In this document: piece by piece, positions 9,176 to 17,429 of the stretch | Numbering within the stretch: the stretch's first letter is position 1 | Layout of the letters: every line of letters starts with the position of its first letter | Assembly: GCF_000007925.1 (NCBI RefSeq) | Contig: NC_005042.1 | Span: 930,001 to 994,000, forward strand | Source of the DNA: Prochlorococcus marinus subsp. marinus str. CCMP1375 | GTDB taxonomy: Bacteria > Cyanobacteriota > Cyanobacteriia > PCC-6307 > Cyanobiaceae | Length of the DNA stretch: 64,000 nt | Reading direction: 5' to 3' | Program-made: the position numbers and the translations under genes | Notes under the pieces: generated by a model | The model's database searches: none | What the model was told of the DNA's origin: nothing | What the model saw: only the letters and a program-made list of their open reading frames with translations

Positions 9176-9819
9176 TGAATTATAAACCTAAGCAATTGAT
9201 AATAATAGGTGATAGCTCTGTATACGGATGGGGGGATTCTGAAGCGGGTGGATGGAGCACGAGACTAAGTCGTCATTGGATTAATTCAGGTAAGAACGCT
9301 GTTATCTATTCATTAGGAATAAGAGGGGATGGGCTTGAAGATGTTGCTCAACGTTGGTATAGAGAGTGGCGATGTAGAGGAGAGCTTAGAAGAAATTTTC
9401 CTGAAGGCTTGTTACTTTCAGTAGGCCTTAATGATACTGCAAGAATAGGTAGAGAAGATGGGCGACCTCAACTTTCAGTGGATGCCTTCAGATTTGGATT
9501 CGAAAGATTGCTCAAACAAATGAAAAAGGAAGCCCAAGTAATGGTAATAGGGCTGACACCTGTAAATGAAAACAAAATGCCATTTGCAAAATGTCTATGG
9601 TATTCAAATAAATCATGTTCTTTATACGAAAGTTTAATAGAAGAAAGCTGTTTAGAGTTGGACGTCCCTTTTCTAGCAACCTATAAAAACATGAGGGATG
9701 AGCTGCTATGGAAAGAATGGATAACGGCTGATGGGATTCATCTAAATTCAGAAGGTCATAAATGGCTCTTCAAACGCCTAAGGGAATGGGCTCCTTTAAC
9801 AACATGGGTGGATTTATGA
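9175..9819 (+). CDS. SGNH/GDSL-family hydrolase
   Basis: The protein (214 residues) has the block order of SGNH esterases. Block I is IIGDSSVYGWGDSE with nucleophile Ser about residue 13, block II has a Gly in YSLGIRGDG, block III is LSVGLNDTARIGRED with the Asn, and block V is ADGIHLNSEGH with the Asp-x-x-His pair. The substrate is unknown; family members are lipases, thioesterases and acetyl-esterases. No signal peptide is visible, so it is probably cytoplasmic. Its ATG overlaps the phnE stop, placing it as the last gene of the phn operon. That linkage is the only functional hint. Confidence 0.82.
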   Translation: MNYKPKQLIIIGDSSVYGWGDSEAGGWSTRLSRHWINSGKNAVIYSLGIRGDGLEDVAQRWYREWRCRGELRRNFPEGLLLSVGLNDTARIGREDGRPQLSVDAFRFGFERLLKQMKKEAQVMVIGLTPVNENKMPFAKCLWYSNKSCSLYESLIEESCLELDVPFLATYKNMRDELLWKEWITADGIHLNSEGHKWLFKRLREWAPLTTWVDL

Positions 9820-9862
9820 TCTAATAAATCTCTACCTCTTATAGAAAATGAAATCAGTAATC

Positions 9863-10621
9863 TTAGCTGGTTGTTAAAAATATCAACGCCAACCAAATTG
9901 AAAGAATAGAAGCAAAACTAGTTTGAAGAAAGTTAACGACTTCATTTGTAAGCCATTTAAATTTATCTTGGTATATGGCTCCAAATAGACTCTCAGCTAT
10001 AGTTGCAACAAAACCGCTTAGCAATACGATTAAAAAAGCTGAAAAGGAATTGACAAATGAAAATACATACATCACTAAAGTCATCACAAAGCTACCCACC
10101 AAGCTAGCCACTGTCCCTTCAAAGCTTATTGCTCCATCTGTGCCTGCTTTCACAGGCTTTAAACTAGTAATTAAAAAAGTTTTACGTCCCCATCTTTTAC
10201 CAATCTCACTACCAAATGTATCTGCTAATTTCGATGAGAAGCTTGATGCGAAAGCTATCAAAATAATATATTGGTATTGACTGAAACTACTAAATAGTTT
10301 AAAAAGCAAAGCCAATATTGCACCAGTTGCCGCAGATCCCCAGACATTCTCTGGCCCTCGTCTACCATCTCTCCCTTCAGCAATACCTCTTGCCTTTTTA
10401 TACGAATATCCAATTTTTGTAACTAGAGATCCAAGCACAAGGTATATAACAACTGTCATCCATCCTGTCCAACCTAAGCAACCCCAAAGAATCGTTCCAA
10501 GGATGCCTGCATGTACCCATCCTATTCTAGTAAGCAGTGGATAACGTTGGGCAAAAGCAATAAGTAAAAAATTTAGGGAAAAAGCCGTTAACCAATCAAC
10601 GAGTACATCATTTACAAACAT
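9863..10621 (-). CDS. DUF92 membrane protein, VTE6-like phytyl-phosphate kinase
   Basis: The DUF92/TIGR00297 family includes plant VTE6 and its cyanobacterial homologue, which phosphorylate phytyl phosphate to phytyl diphosphate for tocopherol and phylloquinone synthesis. Features here are about six membrane segments, the loop GRDGRRGPENVWGSA, SSKLADTFGSEIGKRWG and KPVKAGTDGAISFEGT. These conserved polar loops are characteristic of the family. I prefer ATG 10621 (252 residues) to an upstream TTG at 10690 that would overlap rsmE by 28 bases. It follows rsmE on the same strand. Phytyl kinase activity is inferred from the family; phylloquinone genes menB/menD are also in this window. Confidence 0.8.
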   Translation of the reverse strand: MFVNDVLVDWLTAFSLNFLLIAFAQRYPLLTRIGWVHAGILGTILWGCLGWTGWMTVVIYLVLGSLVTKIGYSYKKARGIAEGRDGRRGPENVWGSAATGAILALLFKLFSSFSQYQYIILIAFASSFSSKLADTFGSEIGKRWGRKTFLITSLKPVKAGTDGAISFEGTVASLVGSFVMTLVMYVFSFVNSFSAFLIVLLSGFVATIAESLFGAIYQDKFKWLTNEVVNFLQTSFASILSIWLALIFLTTS

Positions 10622-10662
10622 ATATCCAAATTTAGAAAATACATTAAAAATTTTAAGTTGAT

Positions 10663-11427
10663 TCAAAAAGAATTCAACGATCGTCTCCAAGATGACATTA
10701 TTTGTGTAGCAACAATTGCAGCAGTAGTGTTTTTAAGTATCGTGTCTGCAAGTAAAACATTGGCACATTCTTTTTCCCTGGCAAGAAAGATTTCATGGTT
10801 TGACCAACCTCCTTCAGGTCCTATTGCAATACATATTTGATTAAGGTCGTCTTTTATATCGTTCAACAATGATTCAAAAGGTATTGCATTATCTATTCTT
10901 GTCGTCCCTAAAGCCATTAAAGTACTTTTCCGATATATATCGATCCATTCATTAAAACAAATAATTTCTTTGAGCTTTGGTTTCCAAAGTTGTTCAGATT
11001 GCTCAACCGCCTCATTAATAATAGAATCCCATCGTTTGACGCGTTCAGATTGGAAATTACGAACTACAGATCGGTCAGAGATGATAGGTTGCAAAACATC
11101 TATTCCAATTTCAGTAGACATTCTCAAAATATCATCAAAATCTTGCTTAGGAACAACTACAGCCAAGCAAATCAAAGGATTCTTTTTAGATTCGGTTACT
11201 TCTGGATTTGATAAATCAGAGTGCAATTTTATAAGATCTTCTTTTATAAAATCCGCAGTCCAAAGATGTCCAACTCCATCAACGATATTTATATGATCTC
11301 CATACCTTAATCTAAGTACACGAGCCAAGTAATGGCTCTCTTGTCCGGTTAAATCAATAATATTGTTATTCAAACTGGATTTATTTATACGCAGCGGATC
11401 AATTAAAAGACGTCTCAATTCAGCCAT
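10663..11427 (-). CDS. rsmE: 16S rRNA (uracil(1498)-N3)-methyltransferase RsmE
   Basis: RsmE methylates U1498 of 16S rRNA with SAM, using a SPOUT (trefoil-knot) fold. The N-terminal PUA-like part contains HYLARVLRLRYGD. The SPOUT part shows VVPKQDFDDILRMSTEIGID, AVEQSEQLWKP, the knot IAIGPEGGWSNHEI and ILKNTTAAIVA. I chose ATG 11427 (MAELRRLL) rather than a codon at 11457 because it overlaps the upstream gene by only eight bases (ATGGCTGA), a usual coupling arrangement. The product is 254 residues, normal for the family. Confidence 0.93.
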   Translation of the reverse strand: MAELRRLLIDPLRINKSSLNNNIIDLTGQESHYLARVLRLRYGDHINIVDGVGHLWTADFIKEDLIKLHSDLSNPEVTESKKNPLICLAVVVPKQDFDDILRMSTEIGIDVLQPIISDRSVVRNFQSERVKRWDSIINEAVEQSEQLWKPKLKEIICFNEWIDIYRKSTLMALGTTRIDNAIPFESLLNDIKDDLNQICIAIGPEGGWSNHEIFLAREKECANVLLADTILKNTTAAIVATQIMSSWRRSLNSF

Positions 11428-11881
11428 TAGATTTACTTGCTGAAGGGAAAATAGCATCTGGATGATCTTCTACATCCCAATCCTCATTAACACCTCCTAT
11501 CAAAATCTCCTCTAACTTGAGTAAGTCGCCATCAATTTGACTTAAGGTGTTTATTAGTACATCAATTGCTAATGCATCTGATGTACCTAGATCTACCCAG
11601 CATCGAGCCCATACATTTTGATATTCTAATTGTCCTAGATTATGCATTAAGGCAGGAAGGTTTGATGACTGCTCATCATTGTCATAACTCATCCAACTTA
11701 AATCTGCTCCTGCCTGATGAGCTTGTAAATTTCCTGAATTAAAGCCGCCAAGTCTACCAATAACATACCAACTATCAAAGATTCCATCTAGATAATTCAT
11801 TTCTCCTTGACTTGGGACTTGTGAGAAACGAAGCCATATCCAACAATTAAATGGGTCAATTTCTCGAAAACGTACTTCCAT
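11420..11881 (-). CDS. DUF3531 family protein
   Basis: The protein (153 residues) is a conserved cyanobacterial/plastid type of unknown function. It begins MEVRFREIDPFNCWIWLRF and has several short Trp/Tyr-rich blocks (SWYVIGRLGGFNSGNLQ, DLSWMSYD, NVWARCWVDLGTSDALA), which together match DUF3531. The C-terminal tail is acidic (NEDWDVEDHPDAIF). No signal, membrane segment or catalytic motif is seen. It is the first gene of a minus-strand run with rsmE and the vte6-like gene, divergent from the ECF ATPase. The roughly 110-base divergent gap contains the leader mini-ORF reported separately. Confidence 0.75.
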   Translation of the reverse strand: MEVRFREIDPFNCWIWLRFSQVPSQGEMNYLDGIFDSWYVIGRLGGFNSGNLQAHQAGADLSWMSYDNDEQSSNLPALMHNLGQLEYQNVWARCWVDLGTSDALAIDVLINTLSQIDGDLLKLEEILIGGVNEDWDVEDHPDAIFPSASKSNG

Positions 11882-11956
11882 GGCAATTTATAGACAATTG
11901 TTATCGTGAGTGAGTAATTTTAAATGATATCTACTAAAAGATTTAGGAGGAACATT

Positions 11957-11998
11957 ATGATTGTTTTATTTATAGGCATTTCAGTGACAAATGCTTGA
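11957..11998 (+). promoter_or_regulatory. Leader mini-ORF (13 codons) with strong SD before ECF-type ATPase gene
   Basis: A perfect AGGAGG at 11945-11950 sits six bases before an ATG at 11957. That ATG opens a 13-codon frame (MIVLFIGISVTNA) whose TGA at 11996 overlaps the ATPase start at 11991 by eight bases. The ATPase gene itself has no SD within 20 bases. This looks like a translated leader that couples ribosomes to the next start; that it is translated is inference. Confidence 0.4.
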
Positions 11999-12620
11999 AT
12001 TAAAAGACATTCATTATCATCCGGCAACTTCTGAGACCCCTGTCCTTAAGGAAATAGTCATCCTTGAGAAGAAATTAAAACCTATTATTATTTCAGGCCC
12101 AAGTGGTAGTGGAAAAACTAGTCTTATAGAAGTTATTAGTGGATTAACAAAACCAAGCAAAGGACTAATAGCTTGGAAAAATCAAACTCTCTCTGAACAT
12201 CAAAGAAGAGCAATCTCTGGCGTAGTTTTTCAATTCCCTGAAAGGCATTTTATAGGATTAACGATCGCTCAAGAACTTAAACTAGGCCATAGACGACTAC
12301 CTAGAGTTATACAATCTGAAGTTTTAAAGAAAGTTGGATTGGATAATATAAAAATGAATGTGTTACCAGAAAACCTAAGTGGCGGGCAACAAAGACGATT
12401 GGCTATAGCTGTACAGCTAATACGAGAACCAAAGATCCTCTTACTTGATGAGCCTACAGCTGGACTTGATTGGTCTGTTCGAGATGAAATTCTCCAACTG
12501 ATCAAAGAACTATCAAACCAGCGTCTAATAGTTATAGTTACACATGAGCCCGAGCTTTTTATAGAAATGGATACATATAATTATCAACTCTCACAAGGAA
12601 CTCTAAGTAAAATACTATAG
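11991..12620 (+). CDS. ABC transporter ATPase, ECF/CbiO type
   Basis: The protein (209 residues) is an ATPase only. Walker A is SGPSGSGKTS, the Q-loop is VVFQFPERHFIG, the signature is NLSGGQQRRLAIAVQL, Walker B is ILLLDEPTAGLDW and the H-loop is IVTHEP. The Q-loop VFQFPE is the hallmark of energy-coupling-factor (EcfA/CbiO) ATPases for vitamins and metals rather than classical importers. No T component lies beside it. A biotin S component, bioY, is 4.3 kb downstream and could be a partner, but nothing in the sequence proves it. Start is ATG 11991, preceded by a mini-ORF; hslO follows seven bases after its stop. Confidence 0.82.
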   Translation: MLELKDIHYHPATSETPVLKEIVILEKKLKPIIISGPSGSGKTSLIEVISGLTKPSKGLIAWKNQTLSEHQRRAISGVVFQFPERHFIGLTIAQELKLGHRRLPRVIQSEVLKKVGLDNIKMNVLPENLSGGQQRRLAIAVQLIREPKILLLDEPTAGLDWSVRDEILQLIKELSNQRLIVIVTHEPELFIEMDTYNYQLSQGTLSKIL

Positions 12621-12627
12621 TTAATGT

Positions 12628-13533
12628 ATGGCTGATTCACTTGTTAGAGCAACAGCAGCAAATGGATCAATTGCACTTGTAGCAGTATTAACAACAGAGT
12701 CCACAAAAGAAGCAAGGAGGAGACATTCCCTATCTTATTTAACGACAATCATGCTCAGTAGAGCAATGAGTGCTGGCTTATTGCTAGCAAGTTCTATGAA
12801 GGTTAAACAAGGTCGCGTAACAATAAAAATCCAATCTGATGGCCCTTTGCAGGGACTAAACGTTGATGCTGGAAGAGATGGAACAGTCCGAGGCTATGTT
12901 GGGAACCCAAGTCTTGAGCTTGACCTAATTAAAACCTCACAGGGGAATCACTATTTCGACTTTAAAAAAGCCACAGGTAAAGGATATCTACATGTCACTA
13001 GGGATATTGGGAAAGGGGAACCATTCACAAGTACCGTAGAAATAGAAGGTGGTGGAATAGGAGAAGATATAGCATCATATTTACTTCATTCAGAACAAGT
13101 CCAATCGGCGGTTTTTGTTGGAGAAATTATCGAAGACCAGGAGTTTATTTGCTCAGGAGCTTTAATAGCGCAAATTCTTCCAAGTGCAGTTGAAAATAAA
13201 ACTCTTATAAATTTGCTAGATGAAGAATGCAAGAAGATCACTGGATTTAGTCAACATCTTCTTGCTAGCAAAGACAACCTTCCAAGCCTATTTAGTCATT
13301 TATTTCCTAATTTAAATCCAAAGATTATTAAAACTATGGACAACAATCAGAGTATAAGTTTTAAGTGTCGTTGTTCTCGTGATCGCAGTATTTCTGCTCT
13401 AAAGTTATTAGGGAAAGAAGAACTAATAGAAATAATGAACGAAGACAAGAAATCTGAATTGACATGTAATTTCTGTAATGAAATATATAATGTGAATGAA
13501 CAAGAGTTAAAAACTATAATTGGCGAATTCTAA
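12628..13533 (+). CDS. hslO: Redox-regulated chaperone Hsp33
   Basis: Hsp33 is a cytosolic holdase that is switched on when its zinc-binding cysteines are oxidised. The 301-residue protein has the N-terminal domain ([28 protein letters not shown]) and conserved [17 protein letters not shown] and [11 protein letters not shown]. At the C-terminus are CRC (CxC, about residue 247) and CNFC (CxxC, about residue 280), the four zinc ligands. This is full family length. It lies seven bases after the ECF-type ATPase gene on the same strand and converges on the CPP1-like gene. Confidence 0.95.
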   Translation: MADSLVRATAANGSIALVAVLTTESTKEARRRHSLSYLTTIMLSRAMSAGLLLASSMKVKQGRVTIKIQSDGPLQGLNVDAGRDGTVRGYVGNPSLELDLIKTSQGNHYFDFKKATGKGYLHVTRDIGKGEPFTSTVEIEGGGIGEDIASYLLHSEQVQSAVFVGEIIEDQEFICSGALIAQILPSAVENKTLINLLDEECKKITGFSQHLLASKDNLPSLFSHLFPNLNPKIIKTMDNNQSISFKCRCSRDRSISALKLLGKEELIEIMNEDKKSELTCNFCNEIYNVNEQELKTIIGEF

Positions 13534-13543
13534 AATGTAATAT

Positions 13544-14242
13544 CTATCCTAAAAGCAGAGCTCCAATCCATAACATTAAAAGCGCTGGTAACGCTTCTAA
13601 CTTATTTATAGAAATCAATAATGTCTGATCGCTAATTCCAGTAAGGTTACTCACAATAAGTCCGCCAAGAATATATCCAATAGACAAGAACACAACACTC
13701 CACCCAAGTGACTGAAGTGTTTTACGACCACGTTTAATTTGACTAACGAAAAGACCTATTGTGGACAAGGAAAGAATTAATTGAATATTACTATCAGGTG
13801 CTACTAATAGAAGAACAATTACTAATAAACCAAGGGAAACCCTAATTGTTAGGCCTTCACCTTCTGGCAAATTAAAATTAGGTTGTGTGTTATTTGTACT
13901 TTTGCCATTGGTCGATGATTTTAATGCATTGAATCTCGTAAGCAATGCACTCCCAAAAAGAGGTTTGCCTGAGTTGGCTCCGTTTTTCTCCTTTTGAGAT
14001 GCATTAACAGCTTCACTACTAACATTGCCTAAGCGTCTTGCTTTTAAACTATTCATAAGCAATGCGTCATAACAAGATTCAATTTTTGCCTTCAATAGAA
14101 GATCTTCTCCTGCTTGTGAAAGTTTTCTATCCCTAGCCTCTTGAATTTCTTCAAAACTAGAATCTGGTGATACACCAAGAAGAGAATAAGGATCATTTCC
14201 CCCTTCTTGGCTGCTCAAATCTGTATCAGACACAATTAGCAT
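13544..14242 (-). CDS. CPP1-like (DUF3353) J-like membrane protein
   Basis: The 232-residue protein has an N-terminal J-like segment (NDPYSLLGVSPDSSFEEIQEAR) followed by KIESCYDALLM, but no HPD motif, so it should not stimulate Hsp70 in the usual way. A low-complexity linker (about 75-120) leads to three or four hydrophobic segments from about 130 to the end. This architecture matches CPP1/DUF3353. The plant member is a chaperone-like partner of protochlorophyllide oxidoreductase; a similar role here is inference. The start is ATG 14242, and it follows prfC by about 54 bases on the same strand. Confidence 0.82.
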   Translation of the reverse strand: MLIVSDTDLSSQEGGNDPYSLLGVSPDSSFEEIQEARDRKLSQAGEDLLLKAKIESCYDALLMNSLKARRLGNVSSEAVNASQKEKNGANSGKPLFGSALLTRFNALKSSTNGKSTNNTQPNFNLPEGEGLTIRVSLGLLVIVLLLVAPDSNIQLILSLSTIGLFVSQIKRGRKTLQSLGWSVVFLSIGYILGGLIVSNLTGISDQTLLISINKLEALPALLMLWIGALLLG

Positions 14243-14296
14243 TTTATTGCTTTCCCTAAGCGTAGGCGAAATATAGTCAATGAAGATAAAATGACA

Positions 14297-15964
14297 TTAA
14301 AGAGTTATAGGGTTTACTCCACTAACAACCGGTGCAACTGCACTTAACTCCAATGAAGGATGATCTTGCTCTAGCTGATTTAGATTCCATTGATTCTTGA
14401 ATAGCAAGACTGGTCTTTGCCAAGAATCTTGAACGGTCTTGCAATTAAAAATCCTTCCAATTTGTTCAAGAGAAGTCCAACCTCCTTTAACCCATCTAGC
14501 GACCTGATAACCCATTGGATCAACTATGGTTTCAACTGAATACTCATTCTCCAAACGATGCTGGACAACCTCTAATTGCAATTGTCCTACAGCTGCCAAT
14601 ATCGGGTCCCGCTTGCTTTGATCCGTGTCATAAAGAATTTGAACAGCACCTTCTTCTCTTAATTCATTAACTCCTTTTCGAAAATTTTTGAAAGCCGAAG
14701 GATTTGGATTACGTAACCAGCAAAAGATTTCCGGACTAAAGCAAGGTATACCCTCATACTCAACATGCTTACCTGTGTACAAGGTGTCGCCTATAGCAAA
14801 CATTCCTGGATTATTTAAACCTATTACATCCCCTGGATATGCATCCTCAACTACTGATCTATCTTGGGCAAATATTTTTTGCGGTCGTGACAAACGAATA
14901 TTTTTACCTGAGCGAGCATGACTGACAGTCATATCTTTTTGAAATCGTCCACTACAGACTCGTACAAATGCAACTCGATCTCTATGACGTGGGTCCATAT
15001 TGGCTTGCAATTTAAAAACAAACCCTGTAAATGTTTCTCTCATTGGATCAACTGGACCATCGGTTGTATTTCTAGCAACAGGACCTTGAGCCATATCTAG
15101 AAAACTATCAAGAAAAGGTCTAACTCCAAAATTTGTCATTGCAGAACCAAAAAAAACAGGTGTCAGTTCACCTTCTCTAACAAGTTCTAAATCCAAAGCT
15201 GACCCTGCAGCTTCCAAAAGATCAAGTTCCTCTATCGCTTTCTCTAGAAGCTCCTTCTCAACAAATTCGCTTAATTTAGGATCATTGATTTTTAATCTGC
15301 GTTCTATAGATTGCTTACCTCTCTCCCCTCTAGCAAATAAAATGACATCTCTACTATCACGTTGGATAACTCCTCTAAATAAGTCTCCACTTCCAATAGG
15401 CCAATTAACAGCAAAAGTTGAAAGGTTTAATTCAGATTCTATTTCGTCAAGGAGAGAAAGAGGCTCTTGACCTGGTCTATCCATTTTATTTATGAAAGTA
15501 AAAATTGGAATATTTCTTAGTCGACAAACTTCAAAGAGCTTTCTTGTTTGAGGCTCCAAACCTTTAGCAGCATCTTCAAGCATCACTGCATTATCTGCAG
15601 CTGCCAATGTTCTATAAGTATCTTCTGAAAAATCCTGGTGACCAGGTGTATCAAGTAAATTTACAGTTATATCCTTATATTCAAATTGCAAAACAGTTGA
15701 AGTAATCGATATACCTCTTTGTTTTTCTAATTCCATCCAATCAGAAGTAACCTTTCGTTGTTCACCTCTTGCTTTTACTGCTCCAGCCTGCTGAATAGCT
15801 CCTCCATACAAAAGGAGTTTTTCTGTAAGAGTTGTTTTCCCTGCATCTGGATGAGAGATGATTGCGAAATTACGCCTCTGATTGACAGCTTCTTGTAATG
15901 AATGCTGAAAATTTTCATCATCATTTATTTGAGGTGCGTTATTTCCTGTAGAGATTGATTTCAT
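14297..15964 (-). CDS. prfC: Peptide chain release factor 3
   Basis: RF3 is a translational GTPase that ejects RF1/RF2 after termination. The G motifs are all visible in the first 150 residues: [15 protein letters not shown] (G1), RGISITST (G2), [12 protein letters not shown] (G3) and FINKMDRPG (G4). RF3-specific regions follow, such as [37 protein letters not shown] and the C-terminal VARWVKGG. The 555-residue length is slightly over the usual 530. The ATG at 15964 immediately follows the TAA of sipA with no gap, which suggests translational coupling. Confidence 0.95.
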   Translation of the reverse strand: MKSISTGNNAPQINDDENFQHSLQEAVNQRRNFAIISHPDAGKTTLTEKLLLYGGAIQQAGAVKARGEQRKVTSDWMELEKQRGISITSTVLQFEYKDITVNLLDTPGHQDFSEDTYRTLAAADNAVMLEDAAKGLEPQTRKLFEVCRLRNIPIFTFINKMDRPGQEPLSLLDEIESELNLSTFAVNWPIGSGDLFRGVIQRDSRDVILFARGERGKQSIERRLKINDPKLSEFVEKELLEKAIEELDLLEAAGSALDLELVREGELTPVFFGSAMTNFGVRPFLDSFLDMAQGPVARNTTDGPVDPMRETFTGFVFKLQANMDPRHRDRVAFVRVCSGRFQKDMTVSHARSGKNIRLSRPQKIFAQDRSVVEDAYPGDVIGLNNPGMFAIGDTLYTGKHVEYEGIPCFSPEIFCWLRNPNPSAFKNFRKGVNELREEGAVQILYDTDQSKRDPILAAVGQLQLEVVQHRLENEYSVETIVDPMGYQVARWVKGGWTSLEQIGRIFNCKTVQDSWQRPVLLFKNQWNLNQLEQDHPSLELSAVAPVVSGVNPITL

Positions 15965-16195
15965 TTAGGCATTCTCCTCAGAAGAATGTTCTGGCTTCAA
16001 ATGAGAGGTTTGCAATAAAAACGTTCCTCTACGAAATTTGACTTCTGCTAAATCCTTAGGAAGCAACGCTGTGATTATTCCAAGTTCATCTGAAGCAACA
16101 AGATCTGGAGGGCGAAGCATCGGCATGGGATCATTGGTCTTTAAATATGATTGAGATACTTTTAAAGAAACCTTCTCTCCGATTTTGAATTTCAT
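15965..16195 (-). CDS. sipA: SipA-like regulatory protein (DUF3148)
   Basis: The protein (76 residues) is a small SH3-like beta-barrel type. It has the conserved core GEKVSLKVSQSYLKT, DPMPMLRPPDLVASDELGII and VKFRRGTFLLQTSHLKP. The PMPMLRPPDL block is characteristic of SipA, known in Synechococcus to bind the histidine kinase NblS. NblS-related signalling controls stress and high-light genes; such a role here is inferred. It lies directly upstream of prfC with zero bases between stop and start. Confidence 0.8.
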   Translation of the reverse strand: MKFKIGEKVSLKVSQSYLKTNDPMPMLRPPDLVASDELGIITALLPKDLAEVKFRRGTFLLQTSHLKPEHSSEENA

Positions 16196-16327
16196 AAAAG
16201 TTCTTTCCCTAACTTAGTGTCCCAATAATGGTAGTTCAAGCATCCTTAAACATTGAACTACTTTACCTACACGTAAAATCATTCCCAATGACAAAGATAC
16301 TTTTAAGATTGTGTGTATATATGTTCT

Positions 16328-16912
16328 ATGAATAATCCATTGCGAAACTTAGCCCTTTTAGGCTCGTCTCTTACAAGTCTTCTAATGATACTTATAGGAG
16401 GGATGCTTCCATCAGCAATATTGGGTCTAAGTGAGAATTTTAGTTTTCATATTGTTGATTTGCCAAGCTCTTGGCAGATACCTGCTCTATTACTATCAGG
16501 AATGGTCTATGGACCTTCATCTGGAATTATTGCTGTATTTGCTTATCTAACAATAGGGCTCTTTTACTTACCTGTATTTCATGGAGGAGGAAGTATTGGA
16601 TACATTGCGACACCTGACTTTGGATACCTGGTAGGATTTATTCCAGCAGTATGGATAACTGGAAGAATAGTTCAAACAGCCAAGAGGAAAACATTATTAG
16701 CACTATTTATATCTGCAGTGTGTGGATTGACAATTATTCATTCAATTGGAATAATAAACATAATATTTGGCTCTTTAGTATCACGCTGGCAGCAAGGTGT
16801 AGTAGAACTTCTACTTACTTATAGTATATCTACATTCCCAATTCAAATTCTACTTTGTCCAGCGATAGTATTAATTGCAAAGTCTTTACGAAAAATACAA
16901 TTATTAGAATGA
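16328..16912 (+). CDS. bioY: BioY family biotin transporter S component
   Basis: BioY captures biotin in the membrane and usually works with an ECF module. The protein has about six membrane segments. The family signatures SGMVYGPSSGIIAVFAYLTIGLFYLPVF, GYLVGFIPAVWITG and IHSIGI are recognisable. I chose ATG 16328 (MNNPLRNLALLG, 194 residues) over the upstream in-frame GTG at 16313, which adds a short polar MYICS. Its TGA overlaps the ATG of lspA (ATGA at 16909). No biotin-operon (BirA) box is evident in the 117 bases upstream. Biotin-specific transport is inferred from the family. Confidence 0.85.
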   Translation: MNNPLRNLALLGSSLTSLLMILIGGMLPSAILGLSENFSFHIVDLPSSWQIPALLLSGMVYGPSSGIIAVFAYLTIGLFYLPVFHGGGSIGYIATPDFGYLVGFIPAVWITGRIVQTAKRKTLLALFISAVCGLTIIHSIGIINIIFGSLVSRWQQGVVELLLTYSISTFPIQILLCPAIVLIAKSLRKIQLLE

Positions 16913-17379
16913 ACCGGTATTTATTCAAAAGTATAAATATATTTCACTTCTCATTTATATTAATATTAATTGATCAAGCTACAAAATACTTATTTTCTAT
17001 AAATATAAATCAAGATTCCTTTGATTTGATACCAGGAGTAATTAGATTTTATGTAGTAAAAAACTATGGTGCGGCTTTTAGCATTTTCAGCAATTTTCCG
17101 TTAACACTTTCTTTCCTAAGCCTATTTGTCTCATTAGCTTTAATTATATTGATTTGTAAGAAGACATATTTTGATTTCAATCAAGCAATAGCATTTTCAA
17201 TGCTATTAGGGGGCACAGTCGGAAATGGATTAGATAGATGGAGACTAGGATATGTTGTTGATTTTATTCAGATAGTTCCTTTTAATTTTCCTGTTTTCAA
17301 TTTTGCCGATATTGCTATTAATATAGCTGTACTCTTTTTATTACTAGAATACGTAATCCCTAAAAAATATAAGGTATAA
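16909..17379 (+). CDS. lspA: Lipoprotein signal peptidase (signal peptidase II)
   Basis: LspA cleaves the signal peptide of prolipoproteins after lipidation. The 156-residue protein has the four membrane segments and conserved blocks: LIDQATKYLF, VVKNYGAAFSIF, GGTVGNGLDRW with the first catalytic Asp, and VFNFADIAINIA with the second. The start at 16909 overlaps the bioY stop; a longer frame reaching back to 16855 lies within bioY and is not believed. Downstream, mini-ORF 17391 and the membrane GTPase follow closely. A lipoprotein candidate (mntC) is in this window. Confidence 0.93.
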   Translation: MNRYLFKSINIFHFSFILILIDQATKYLFSININQDSFDLIPGVIRFYVVKNYGAAFSIFSNFPLTLSFLSLFVSLALIILICKKTYFDFNQAIAFSMLLGGTVGNGLDRWRLGYVVDFIQIVPFNFPVFNFADIAINIAVLFLLLEYVIPKKYKV

Positions 17380-17390
17380 AGGAGTTAAAT

Positions 17391-17429
17391 ATGAATTCAA
17401 ATCTTATTATTGGCCTCATTAAGCAATGA
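17391..17429 (+). promoter_or_regulatory. Leader mini-ORF (12 codons) with strong SD before membrane GTPase gene
   Basis: AAAGGAG at 17378-17384 precedes ATG 17391 by six bases. The frame MNSNLIIGLIKQ ends in TGA at 17427-17429, which overlaps the GTPase ATG at 17426 (ATGA). The GTPase has no SD of its own in range. The 12 residues are too few for a stable protein, so a coupling or leader role is proposed; expression is unproven. Confidence 0.42.

Noticed and set aside
10970-11296. 108-codon plus-strand frame inside rsmE
   Set aside because: Antisense to conserved RsmE coding sequence with no recognisable domain.
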